DNA from: Pohlia nutans
Taxonomy: Eukaryota > Streptophyta > Bryopsida > Bryales > Mniaceae
NCBI GenBank assembly: GCA_022496805.1
Contig: CM040093.1
Location: 1,366,501-1,430,500, forward strand
Direction: 5' to 3'
DNA length: 64,000 nucleotides
Of this stretch, positions 11,301 to 19,863 are shown piece by piece. A program made the position numbers and the translations under genes. Each line of letters starts with the position of its first letter. Position 1 is the first letter of the stretch. The notes beneath the pieces were generated by a model, which worked only from the letters and a program-made list of their open reading frames with translations, searched no databases and was not told the DNA's origin.

Positions 11301-14300
11301 AAAAACCAACAAACCAAACCAAAAAATCCCAAAACATTTGAAAAACAACCCAAAAATTTACCAACATCAAACATTTACCACCATAGTAAACCCTAAGTGG
11401 CCTCGGCCTACCGGCCTCGGCCATAAAACACATACAATAATACCACTCCACAAACATATACTCTTCAAAACGATATATAAAACCATTCCACCTAGAACCC
11501 ACCCTAATAAAACCCGAAAATGCAATAATAACACACTATATAGATCTCAACATCAAAAATATAAAATTCACACTATTATCAAAATAAATGAAAAGTTTTT
11601 AAATTCCCTCAGAAAAATCAACAAAAAACACCTTCCTAACAAAAACAAAATTACCACCATATCAAACTATATAAACAACCATATCTTAAAACTTCTACTA
11701 CTCCTCTGTGGAGACATCAAAACCAACCCAGGACCAATGCCAAATTTACTTAAAACGCACCCACCATCACATAAAAGTAGAAGTAAAACATATTTTATAC
11801 CATGCACAATAAAACTACACCCAGAGTATCAACATTTAGCAAAAAAATTTGCTTCTTGTTTAAAAACAACACACCCAAACCATACAGAAACATTTACAGA
11901 TTACCCACACCTTTCAAAATACATACATGAAAACCAACACCACCCACCTCCGCGCATGCTATACGCACTCATTACCACGATAAGTCCACTACTAGAAACA
12001 TGTGACCACCAATTAATACAAACACCTGACCCAGACTGGACAACAATACTCCTTGAGAAAATAGCACTTCTTCAAAACCCTCCCGAACGACACATCTTAA
12101 ATCCACACCCATACACCGAATTTAAAAACACCAACCAAAATCTAATTAACCCCCCCAATACCATTCATAAACAACTATATGATTTTATCAAACAAAACAA
12201 TAATCCACCAAACCTTCAAATACTGACAAACATATTTCCATTCCTACCCGAAAATTTGCTAATAGAATCTCTCAAATGCAATGAACCTATAAATGAATAT
12301 TCACACCCACCTCCACTGCTCAATATACCATTACCACAAAGTCAAGAGACACAAACAACAAACCATAACACACACATCATTACATGGAATGCCTCATTTT
12401 TAAACACATCCCTACTAAGCCTACAAAACTTAATCTCAAACACCACAACAAACCTAGCAATTATCACAATACAAGAAACCAAACTAACCGCAACAAAATC
12501 AACAAAATATTTACAAAACCTATTCCCAAAATACAAATTAATTTTCAACAACACACTCGCTTTAACAAGATGCATGCAACAAAGAATGCTGTATACCCCT
12601 GCAAGAGGAGGACTCCTCACTTTAATAAATAACAAATATGCATACATAGGAAATATCACCAAAATACCTACTCCAGCCGAAATCTCACCATATTTACAAA
12701 TCATACAAATAAAAAATGCACCACTACAACCTTGGCTAATCCTACACATGTACATGCCTTCCCACTTAGAAGATATTCAATATATTACAATAATACAACA
12801 ACAAATAACACAACAAATCATAGCACATCCAAACCACACATACATATTATGTGGTGATTTTAATAGAGACATAGCCCTTATTGGAAGACAAAACGAATCC
12901 AACATAACACCTCCGCAAACAGAAGACATAGAATGGCGTGCATTCACAGACAATCTAAATTTAACTTACATACCAACAAATAGCACATTCACCAGACAAG
13001 GTGGCCAAAACTACACTCAAACAAGTTTAATAGATGGATACTACATCAAAACTCTCAATAATACACTGTATACTTCAATCACAAACCACGACTACAATCT
13101 AAATTCAGACCATTCACCAGTCACCCTACAAATACCACCGAACACACTATTAGCTCGCCCCACACAACCAAAACCAAATAAACCAGCCAGGATTCTAAAC
13201 CCCATCCCTCAAGATAACATTGAAAAATTCAAAACACTATTTTTCGAAGAAAACTCACTCCAAATAAATGAACTCACTACTATATTAATGAACGAACAAT
13301 TAACAAACAACCAATGGCAAACATCTTGTACAAAATTAGATCACTTAATACAACAAATATCAGAAAAAATTCAAGAAACTTGTAGTGCTCCACCTCTACC
13401 TTCACTAACACACCGCACAGCTCAACAAGGAGGATTTCTGCCAAGAAAACTCCAAAAACAATGGAAAAAACACTTATCCACCTACCATTTAATCAGAAAA
13501 GCAATATACATAATAAAAACCATACCAGATTGGCAAAACCACCCAATAATAGAAGAACTAAAAAACCATAACCACATTACCATCCCACCACCTCCTAACC
13601 CAGAATTAAATCCACAAGAATGGATTAAAACTTTAGCAGAACTGGCTAAAACGGCAAACAAGCAAGCACGTAAAATTACCACTAAATACACCCAAGATTG
13701 TGTTAAAAAAGCCATCACAAAATATAGACAACTATATGAAAAAAGCCCCAAAAAAATAAATAAAAGAGTTTTTAAGAACCAAGAAACACCACTGTTAGAT
13801 TGCATTATGGATAGAAACAACAACATACTAACTAGCCCAGAAGATATAGCAAATGAAATCTATATCCAACAATCAATTAGTAATAGACCTACAGTCCCAA
13901 CATGTTACTACCAACCAGAACACCCAACTAATTGCACATGTGGAGTTAAACAATACCCATGGCACGATCTAGATGGATTTATAATAGATAAAAGAGGAGA
14001 CTCTCAAACACCACTACACAAATACTTCGACCAAGAAACGTACGACTTATGTTTAAAACACTTATCCAATAATAAAACACCGGGCCCAGATAAAATTCCA
14101 AACTCAATTTTAAAAAATATGCCCGATAGCTTTCATAAACTACTATTCCTATTTTTCACCCATTGCTACAAACAGAAAAAAATCCCGGCATCATGGAAAA
14201 TAAGTCTAACCATACTTTTATACAAAAAAGGGGACCCATCACTACTACCAAACCACAGACCCATAGCACTTGCAAACACAATTTACAAATTATTTACTAG

Positions 14301-16863
14301 CACACTAACACTAATACTATCATTATATGGTGAAAAATATCAAATACTACACGACAGTCAAGAAGGATTCAGAGCAGAAAGAAGTACATCTAGACAACTA
14401 CAACTACTGATAGCAGCTCTGGAAGACGCTAGATTTACAAACCAAAACATATACCTTCTTTACATAGATTTCAAAAATGCATTCGGTTCCCTTGACCACG
14501 CTAGACTATTAGCTATAATGAAAGACCTCGGATATCCATCAGATGCAGTAACACTAATTGGAAATATCTATTCGCACTCTACCACTATATTTACTGGTGA
14601 ACACTTCGGCAAAACAAAACCAATACCCATTCAAAGAGGCACCATTCAAGGAGATACACTAAGCCCATATTTATTTCTGATATTCCTTGAACCACTACTC
14701 AGATGGTTACAAAGAGGAAAAAACGGGTACACATTTGGTACATCGAAATTAACCATTAGCTCTGCAGCATACGCAGACGACCTAGCAGCTATAACAAATA
14801 ATCTCCAATCACTACAAACCCAATTAAACAAACTAGATAAATTCTGCGAATGGGCTGGAATGGACTTTGGTGTACAAAAATGTGCCATCACTGGATGCCC
14901 CAACAAATCCAAACTAAATCCTGAAAAATTTAAGACCCAAATACAAAACCATAACATATCTTATAGAAATCAACCAATACCCGTTCTACACCAAAATGAA
15001 CCTTATGTATACTTAGGCATTCAACTAGTACCATCACTAAAATGGAAACTCCAAATGCACATCACCACAAACACAATAGTAGACCAATGTAAACAACTAG
15101 CCAAATGCCCCGCCACAATTAAACAAAAAATTAGCATGGTTGACACCGTCATTAGAGCAGGCATTGCATACAGTTTTTATGCAGTCCCATACTCACTACC
15201 GACTATCAAAAAGCTAGATAAAAAAATTATAGGAATCCAAAAGAATATATGTGGACTACCAAAATGCACAGCAAACGTAATAACCCAATTACCTCACGAA
15301 CTCTTTGGTCTTGAAGCCTTCTCACTAAAAAACGCATATCTACGATGCATTGGTGAACAACTTCGAAACGCACTTAACGACCAAGGGAGACTAGGTATAA
15401 TATATAAGGGACTAATACACCACATATTAGCCAAATATGGAGGCGCAGAAGAAATCCCAAGAATCACACAATATGATTGCATTAATTCACCAACCATACG
15501 TACACTATTTCTCTTAAAAAATGCCGGAGGAATTCACCTCAAAAGTACAAATGAAAATTTCCAACTACATATGACAGAACTGGAACGAGAATGGCGAGCA
15601 CAATCAACAATTGAACTTCCACATCTCAACCCCGAACAATCACTCAAACTCTTACACAAACTATTAATCCATAACATATACGAAATAAAACACATCATCC
15701 TTGCCAACGGAACAACCCTTATGACGCCAGAAAACTTCAAAACATACTACAAAACACCAACCAAACTAGAAAAAAGTGCACTTCAAATAGCTGAACAATT
15801 GTTCTGCTACCCAAGTTGCACACCAAATTGCCCAAACCCATGTGCAAGACACCCACCCGCCCGAACGCTTAAACCGAGATTCATCTCAAACAACCAAAAC
15901 ATATTACCAAGAGCACCAGCTAACCCACCTCAACCCCCAGCCCCACAACAACACCTCCACCCAAACCCACCCCCTAACATAAAAAACAATCCCCTAAGAT
16001 TTCCCATCGACATAATATTAGACCACAAAACAAATACCTCAAAAGATAAATATAAAATAACAAAAAAATATAAGACATACTTATGTCAATGGACTCTTCA
16101 AAACAACGATACATACAACAAATGGATGCCACAAAGAGAACTCTTCCCTTTCAACCACCCAACAACCATTGCACACAACATCAAACTACTAACAGAATAC
16201 TATACAAAACTACAACACAATCACTATAAAAAAATTATTAACACACACTTCACTCTTGAACAAAGTAGAGATGCAAGATTCATCCCTCCACCCACATCCA
16301 CCCCGTTTATACACATACACATACAAGAATGTAACCGGGAAAAAGACATAATTTCCAATTACGATACCATACAAGTAAATAATGAACAAACCCACTTATA
16401 TGAAGATACCGGTAGACACCTCATCACTATACCAACCACTAGACTAAAATGGCTATGGCAACAATATAATAAAGTAATTTATAGCTCACACGGCCTAGTA
16501 CCGCAAACACAATCATTTGAAAAAGAAGTAATATGGCTCTATCAAAGATACAACCATAAAATCCCCAGAAAAGACCCACTAAAAGCAGCACAACATACTC
16601 TACCAACAAGTATTTTAGACTCCATTACTACCTCCTTTAATATCTCCCACTCATACTTCTCTTCACCAATAACATGTTCCACACAAATTTCAGAATTTTA
16701 CTCTCCCTTTGCAAGAGATAAAGTCTTTGGATCACTTGGTACCGCCTTCCAATACAAATGGAAAGGCATAGGCTACGCCCACCCACATAATGAAGAAACA
16801 GCCCAACAAGCAATTCACTGGGCACGATTGGCAGCCAAAACCGACCCAAATAACATCTCTTAA
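8359..16863 (+). CDS. LINE polyprotein: N-terminal repeat region, 2A-like motif, APE endonuclease, reverse transcriptase, chromodomain-like segment
   Basis: A 2834-codon frame. Residues 1-960 are low-similarity sequence with in-frame 13-aa and 83-aa tandem repeats. A Leu-rich stretch and GDIKTNPGP end at residues 1125/1126, a 2A-like skipping site. APE spans about 1335-1595: WN (N1344), QET (E1373), GDFN (D1500), SDH (D1584, H1585). RT spans about 1900-2250: NHRPI (1965), YIDFKNAFG (D2037), GTIQGDTLSPYLF (from about 2094), YADD (D2140, D2141). A Cys-rich patch lies at 2482-2500. Residues 2548-2610 read like a chromodomain (FPIDIILDH, YLCQW, KWMPQREL, IKLLTEYY). APE and RT make target-primed reverse transcription likely. 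The first ATG is an assumption: an ATG near 11245, or 11737 just after the 2A proline, are alternatives. The upstream 2.9 kb differ in composition and may be a separate acquisition. It ends in TAA, with the same frame reopening at once. Confidence 0.85.
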   Translation: MYMTTPHQILRLAFPYLLLSAIHFILCHHKFTPDPPMLNMYNLDLDLPYCIDCHQNFRSSKVGLLRMSTTYNAKAFTQQTSTQVTYGQQQHTPHREGCKPSAVTQGPRPTSPTPATLLPAKERSCNVKNDSCVDRSPNKCSRRQSSAPPHHNANNFDSHQRHIHYQTCCTLHIAFEQHPSCVYKNLHQHHLNLSRVKATDQKEKTEDVSGLRGEKKRIKHKNVDNMTTKSESGEESKACVEEPRDFVRNLADREDVACTRYEDKNCSEPLCPPTTHEASTLLTQLCNSQTQQSEVSKFHCYCKSSTYHQYSFFLKQDWILSTTSTCVSKPQKPELESLHHNKVLLLRNDHFSSKRTYIDTIINNRMFHNANSQDRSVQSSKVKDIVITSNNKSKGEARTGATQCRMHTKATHRNITGHVENTTEAAWSKRARKTSLPNGCRSNSNRNHNNRKVNSIQRQQQLHRGLNRGCSRAGVAAREQKPCAQVPRSMLPVAAETEAEAIIEDLATEAASCCEPDITNTAKTEGIGRTSLGPKLQPMKQEEGRSRGAYQHNKGQMQVATGVRIVRMQTVISKDLITRTRGKSSNHTFLFILIHKLHCSHNSNNINTVGISKPTNCCSHLICIISIITLWNPFSSSIKLILSNTYSTISIAQSLVYFISKPCKSFEFAYFSSKTYNPSESAYFASKIYNPLESAYFASNTCNLWELIEESILVYACEVNGGLNTIEHIYITCLEDEFFVSTIHYLEKLLNYFVHNDRTHIFFSNIMLHSALQINLLGGVDFEVIRRNSTQSTQTNWTYDIDALKIYVSIESSIIPNETFISKIAKNNYSYNVSFHIISFKIHIFFSNIILHSALQINLLGGVDFEVIRRNSTQSTKTNLTYDIHALKIYVSFEPSTIPNETFISKKEKINYSYNVSFHIISSKIHIFFSNIILHSALQINLLGGGDFEVIRRNSTQSTKTNMTYDIDALKYNKIHKKQNIKTNKPNQKIPKHLKNNPKIYQHQTFTTIVNPKWPRPTGLGHKTHTIIPLHKHILFKTIYKTIPPRTHPNKTRKCNNNTLYRSQHQKYKIHTIIKINEKFLNSLRKINKKHLPNKNKITTISNYINNHILKLLLLLCGDIKTNPGPMPNLLKTHPPSHKSRSKTYFIPCTIKLHPEYQHLAKKFASCLKTTHPNHTETFTDYPHLSKYIHENQHHPPPRMLYALITTISPLLETCDHQLIQTPDPDWTTILLEKIALLQNPPERHILNPHPYTEFKNTNQNLINPPNTIHKQLYDFIKQNNNPPNLQILTNIFPFLPENLLIESLKCNEPINEYSHPPPLLNIPLPQSQETQTTNHNTHIITWNASFLNTSLLSLQNLISNTTTNLAIITIQETKLTATKSTKYLQNLFPKYKLIFNNTLALTRCMQQRMLYTPARGGLLTLINNKYAYIGNITKIPTPAEISPYLQIIQIKNAPLQPWLILHMYMPSHLEDIQYITIIQQQITQQIIAHPNHTYILCGDFNRDIALIGRQNESNITPPQTEDIEWRAFTDNLNLTYIPTNSTFTRQGGQNYTQTSLIDGYYIKTLNNTLYTSITNHDYNLNSDHSPVTLQIPPNTLLARPTQPKPNKPARILNPIPQDNIEKFKTLFFEENSLQINELTTILMNEQLTNNQWQTSCTKLDHLIQQISEKIQETCSAPPLPSLTHRTAQQGGFLPRKLQKQWKKHLSTYHLIRKAIYIIKTIPDWQNHPIIEELKNHNHITIPPPPNPELNPQEWIKTLAELAKTANKQARKITTKYTQDCVKKAITKYRQLYEKSPKKINKRVFKNQETPLLDCIMDRNNNILTSPEDIANEIYIQQSISNRPTVPTCYYQPEHPTNCTCGVKQYPWHDLDGFIIDKRGDSQTPLHKYFDQETYDLCLKHLSNNKTPGPDKIPNSILKNMPDSFHKLLFLFFTHCYKQKKIPASWKISLTILLYKKGDPSLLPNHRPIALANTIYKLFTSTLTLILSLYGEKYQILHDSQEGFRAERSTSRQLQLLIAALEDARFTNQNIYLLYIDFKNAFGSLDHARLLAIMKDLGYPSDAVTLIGNIYSHSTTIFTGEHFGKTKPIPIQRGTIQGDTLSPYLFLIFLEPLLRWLQRGKNGYTFGTSKLTISSAAYADDLAAITNNLQSLQTQLNKLDKFCEWAGMDFGVQKCAITGCPNKSKLNPEKFKTQIQNHNISYRNQPIPVLHQNEPYVYLGIQLVPSLKWKLQMHITTNTIVDQCKQLAKCPATIKQKISMVDTVIRAGIAYSFYAVPYSLPTIKKLDKKIIGIQKNICGLPKCTANVITQLPHELFGLEAFSLKNAYLRCIGEQLRNALNDQGRLGIIYKGLIHHILAKYGGAEEIPRITQYDCINSPTIRTLFLLKNAGGIHLKSTNENFQLHMTELEREWRAQSTIELPHLNPEQSLKLLHKLLIHNIYEIKHIILANGTTLMTPENFKTYYKTPTKLEKSALQIAEQLFCYPSCTPNCPNPCARHPPARTLKPRFISNNQNILPRAPANPPQPPAPQQHLHPNPPPNIKNNPLRFPIDIILDHKTNTSKDKYKITKKYKTYLCQWTLQNNDTYNKWMPQRELFPFNHPTTIAHNIKLLTEYYTKLQHNHYKKIINTHFTLEQSRDARFIPPPTSTPFIHIHIQECNREKDIISNYDTIQVNNEQTHLYEDTGRHLITIPTTRLKWLWQQYNKVIYSSHGLVPQTQSFEKEVIWLYQRYNHKIPRKDPLKAAQHTLPTSILDSITTSFNISHSYFSSPITCSTQISEFYSPFARDKVFGSLGTAFQYKWKGIGYAHPHNEETAQQAIHWARLAAKTDPNNIS
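10323..10478 (+). repeat. 39-nt in-frame tandem repeat inside the LINE frame
   Basis: TGCTTATTTTGCAAGCA-type units start at 10323 (diverged), 10362, 10401 and 10440, exactly 39 nt apart. They encode 13-aa repeats around AYFASKIYNP. Each unit contains an imperfect palindrome (TGCTTATTTTGCAAGCA). Because 39 is a multiple of three the frame is preserved. Confidence 0.8.
10636..11273 (+). repeat. 249-nt in-frame tandem repeat, about 2.6 copies, inside the LINE frame
   Basis: Copies begin with CATATCTTCTTCTCAAACATC at 10636, 10885 and 11134, exactly 249 nt apart, the last one truncated near 11273. Each copy encodes 83 residues including FFSNIILHSALQINLLGG and FEVIRRNSTQST. Copies differ by scattered substitutions, many changing amino acids, but no copy contains a stop or indel. 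The array ends almost exactly where sense-strand composition switches to A/C-rich. Confidence 0.9.
11680..11739 (+). other. 2A-like ribosome-skipping motif
   Basis: The frame reads a hydrophobic Leu-rich run, then CGDIKTNPGP, then Met. The Gly codon is 11731-11733 and the Pro codon 11734-11736. The consensus is D-(V/I)-E-x-N-P-G-P after a helical, Leu-rich lead, and 2A sequences at the N-terminus of LINE ORFs are known from animals and trypanosomes. Here the usual Glu is Lys, which may lower activity. If active, it would release everything upstream from the APE-RT protein. Confidence 0.65.
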
Positions 16864-16908
16864 CTGGTAATACCAGATACAAATTGGTACCAAAAATTTT
16901 CCCCACAC

Positions 16909-18747
16909 ATGGGGCCTTTTTCGGACACCCATGTAATTGCTCACTTCGCCGCAGATTCTATCACATATGAAGAACCAACAATCCCACAAGAACTACATAA
17001 ACCAAAGACAGAACCCCTTGCAATCCACGTCCTATGCATTCATCACCAAGATCACAACATTGGTACACCATACCAAATAAATACAATTAAAGAAGCAATT
17101 GAAAACCTACAAATTCCACAATATCACATACAAAATGCTCCACGTACCCCCCACAACACACCGGTCAATAAAAATAAAAAATGGAACAAACTCATATACC
17201 CGCCTTCCATCAACCCAACCACTTTAAACACGCCACCTCTACCAAACTTTGTGACAAACACTACACCTAAATTCCAACCACAACATAGCTACTATACCGA
17301 TGGATCCTTCTTTCCTCCTGAACAAGCTCCCGACGGACATTGGAAAAAAGAAAAAGCCGGGTACGGAATATACAACTCTACAAAGGCTGACATGCAAATA
17401 TCAACAAGGCTACCAGGCCTACAAACATGTTTTCGAGCTGAACTAATGGCTATCCATAGAACACTTAGATTAATCACTACTAAATACCCAGATGAACCGG
17501 CACATATATTTACAGACTGCCTCAACTGCCTATACAATCTAAACACTCACATCAAACATCCAACCATACACAACAATCACGCGGATAAAACCATACTAAC
17601 AAGCATGGTAGAAATGTTAAAAACTCGTACTCAACCCACCACATTCTACAAAGTCAAAGCACATATTAACATTAAAGGCAACGAACAAGCGGATATACTT
17701 GCAAAACTGGGGGCCAAAAAAGAATACTTCAGAGCCACAAGTTCATATGAATATGCACATACTACACCATTTTATTTTCAAAAAGATACATGGCCAGGAC
17801 CTATAAAACGGCCAGATAAAGGCCCCGTCAGATGTCTCCAAACATATCTAACCAAATACGACCAAGAAAATAACCTTGAAGAAATGGCAATCGAATTCCC
17901 AAACATTAGCAAATGGACCATGAACCCAAACATCGATAACGAACTATCCAACACATTTTGGTCCAATCCTACAATCACTGACTCACAAAAAACAATTATA
18001 TTAAAACTTCGTACCGGCCAATACATGGGTAATGCTAGAAAACAACTATTTTTTGGAAGAGAAAGATTCCCCTCAATAACATGTTCTATCTGCAACTCTG
18101 CAGATGCAGACACATGGCTACACGCACTTCTAAAATGTAGTCATCACCACATTCACGCCATTAGAGTCAAAAGACACAACAAAGCAGTTTGGGAACTAAG
18201 AAAATTAATCCTCTCATTACAAAAATCTAGATGTTACACCCTCATGAACGCAGGAACATTCAACAACAACCCCCAAGAAAACACAGTACCCCCATGGCTA
18301 CTACCATGCACATGTGAACAACAAAGATGCCATTGCAATGCTAGATTCAAACCAGACATCCTCTGCGTAAAAGGACTCCCATACAAAAATGACCCACCAT
18401 CACATCCATCAAACAACCTCACAATTCAATTTATTGAATTTACATATTGTAATGACAGATTCCCACAAACAACAATAGATATCAAAAATCAGAAATACCA
18501 ACCACTTATTAACAGCATTATTAATTTAGGATGGAAAGTTGATCCACTCATAGTCATCACGGCAGGAGCTAGAGGCACAACACATATCCCCTCGATGAAA
18601 CTCCTTAAAACAAAATTTAAATTACCAGAAACTGCCATCAAACACACATTCAAAGAAATAAACACCATTGCTATACATCATGCCGGATCAATTATTCTAC
18701 ATAAAAGGAAAATAGAAAATAACCAACCACTACCAACAGATTACTAA
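16909..18747 (+). CDS. LINE C-terminal ORF: RNase H, CCHC zinc knuckle, PD-(D/E)xK-like domain
   Basis: 612 codons in the same frame as the upstream ORF; the in-frame sequence between the TAA (16861-16863) and this ATG (LVIPDTNWYQKF) is protein-like. RNase H residues: D131 (YYTDGS), E178 (AELMAIH), D203 (FTDCLN), H252 (VKAHINIKGNEQAD) and D262. A zinc knuckle follows at C392-x2-C395-x9-H405-x4-C410, common after RNase H or RT in LINEs. The C-terminus has CTCEQQRCHC (467-476), then KPDIL (P482, D483), IEFTYC (E510) and DIKNQKY (K526, K529), spaced like a PD-(D/E)xK nuclease. A strongly conserved-looking end VITAGARGTTH follows. RNase H is confident; the nuclease assignment rests on motif spacing only. 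It could be expressed by TAA readthrough, re-initiation, or not at all if the TAA is a mutation. Confidence 0.8.
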   Translation: MGPFSDTHVIAHFAADSITYEEPTIPQELHKPKTEPLAIHVLCIHHQDHNIGTPYQINTIKEAIENLQIPQYHIQNAPRTPHNTPVNKNKKWNKLIYPPSINPTTLNTPPLPNFVTNTTPKFQPQHSYYTDGSFFPPEQAPDGHWKKEKAGYGIYNSTKADMQISTRLPGLQTCFRAELMAIHRTLRLITTKYPDEPAHIFTDCLNCLYNLNTHIKHPTIHNNHADKTILTSMVEMLKTRTQPTTFYKVKAHINIKGNEQADILAKLGAKKEYFRATSSYEYAHTTPFYFQKDTWPGPIKRPDKGPVRCLQTYLTKYDQENNLEEMAIEFPNISKWTMNPNIDNELSNTFWSNPTITDSQKTIILKLRTGQYMGNARKQLFFGRERFPSITCSICNSADADTWLHALLKCSHHHIHAIRVKRHNKAVWELRKLILSLQKSRCYTLMNAGTFNNNPQENTVPPWLLPCTCEQQRCHCNARFKPDILCVKGLPYKNDPPSHPSNNLTIQFIEFTYCNDRFPQTTIDIKNQKYQPLINSIINLGWKVDPLIVITAGARGTTHIPSMKLLKTKFKLPETAIKHTFKEINTIAIHHAGSIILHKRKIENNQPLPTDY

Positions 18748-19270
18748 ATAAAACAAAACTACCAAATAGAAAGACGGTAATGGTGAAGACCACTACTTAT
18801 TTCTTTTGTATTTTTTGTTTGATTAGCTCACAGTACACACTTGTCTCAGGTAGATGGGACGGGGCCGGTTGGTTGGTACAAACTTTCCTGCCTATGAATA
18901 ATTCACTAGCAGCACCAAGTCATGTATATCACAATAAACGCTCAGACGGACTCCACGGGAATCGAACCCGGACCGTACAATTGTAACATAAACGCCCTTC
19001 TCCAACCAACCTTGGAACCATGACTTGGCGACCTCCATCAAAACAAACACCAATTTATACCCGCGCTAGTTTTAATCTAACATATTTTACTAGTGTTACT
19101 AGTATTTATCTCTGGTCACTAAAGTGTCTATTCTCGAAAGAGGTGAGTAGTCTTGTACCAATGGACCTTTGTCCGGGGGGCATTGGCTCATTGTCAAGAC
19201 GAACAGACACTTTATTCACGCCGGCCTCGAAAGAGGACCGGTGTTCATATCTATATCTATCTATCTCCTA
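18748..19270 (+). other. Presumed LINE 3' UTR and simple-repeat tail
   Basis: The region between the ORF stop and TATCTATATCTATCTATCTC (19248-19269). It contains a tRNA-like segment on the opposite strand. Two CTCGAAAGAGG motifs occur, near 19133 and 19227, with CGGGGG between them. No further coding sequence was seen. Confidence 0.5.
18945..19012 (-). other. tRNA-derived (SINE-like) segment, not a functional tRNA
   Basis: On the minus strand it reads GGTTGGTTGGAGAAGGGCG, then a possible anticodon arm, then GGGTTCGATTCCCG, which matches the T-arm/B-box consensus. The first part resembles the tRNA A-box region. The 5' acceptor strand does not pair properly with GGAGTCC on the 3' side, so a working tRNA is unlikely. 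It may be a tRNA-related SINE or a tRNA-like structure in the LINE 3' UTR. Confidence 0.45.
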
Positions 19271-19290
19271 GAGCATCATTAGAAAATATT

Positions 19291-19863
19291 TGAGGCCTGT
19301 AACTGTCTGTGAATTCGAATGTGCAGTTATTGCGAGCGTCCCGTTATTGCGAGCGTCCTGCTTCTTGGCCTGTCCATGTCCTGTCATCCAAAATCATTCA
19401 GGCCATTGGGTCCAGCAAATTCGAAGCTGCCCTCTGGCAGACGACCCTTGCTTGTGTGTCAAAGTGCAGCGGGAAGTTGAGGGCGGGAAGCATCGCTGGC
19501 GGAGGCGAGGGTTTGGAACCGATTGGGTCTGAAGGCGAGTTGTTTGAGTCTGATTGGGTCTCAAAGGCGAGTTGTTTCAGGCGAGGGTTTTCGAAATTCT
19601 TTGATGCAGCGGTAGAGCAGCTAGCGGAGGCGAGGTTTGTGTGCACCGCTGGTGGAGCGGCAAAGGCGAGGGTTTTCGGAGTCAAGTGGACGGGAGCAAC
19701 CTGAATGAGCATCAAAGGTATCAGACATCAAAGGTATCGCAGTTTCAACGCTCTCTCTTGACGATTCCAGCATTGCCACTTGAACAAGCTCATATCGCCT
19801 TCGAAATCAGGTACTTCTTCACCTTAAATCAGGTACTTCTTTCCTAAAACGTAGCTAGTGCAA
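19291..19863. other. GC-richer spacer with GGCGAG repeats
   Basis: Between 19500 and 19690 GGCGAG recurs about six times, within diverged copies of a unit containing GAGTTGTTT and GATTGGGTCT. A 16-bp direct repeat (AAATCAGGTACTTCTT) lies near 19803-19845. Frames are open by chance on both strands and no domain was recognised. Confidence 0.45.

Larger units (their letters stand above)
8359..19270 (+). mobile_element. Large non-LTR retrotransposon (LINE) with 2A motif, APE, RT, chromodomain-like, RNase H and PD-(D/E)xK-like modules
   Basis: This is the envelope of the element; the two open frames and the 3' region are listed separately. Transcription and translation run on the plus strand. The sense strand from about 11270 to 18750 is strongly A/C-rich and G-poor. 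The 3' end is placed tentatively at the TATCTATATCTATCTATCTC run (19248-19269), a simple-repeat tail of the kind LINEs often carry. The module order APE-RT-RNase H-C-terminal nuclease recalls the Dualen/RandI group, which encodes two endonucleases. The 2A motif and chromodomain-like segment would be additional. The element appears young: the only coding defect seen is one in-frame TAA. Confidence 0.8.

Noticed and set aside
11397..11425. GGCCTCGGCC direct repeat as a cloning-linker artefact
   Set aside because: It lies in the open LINE frame with no vector-like flanks; a GC-rich coding patch is the simpler reading.
18945..19012. Functional tRNA gene
   Set aside because: The acceptor stem does not pair and the anticodon arm is poor; only A/B-box-like elements remain.
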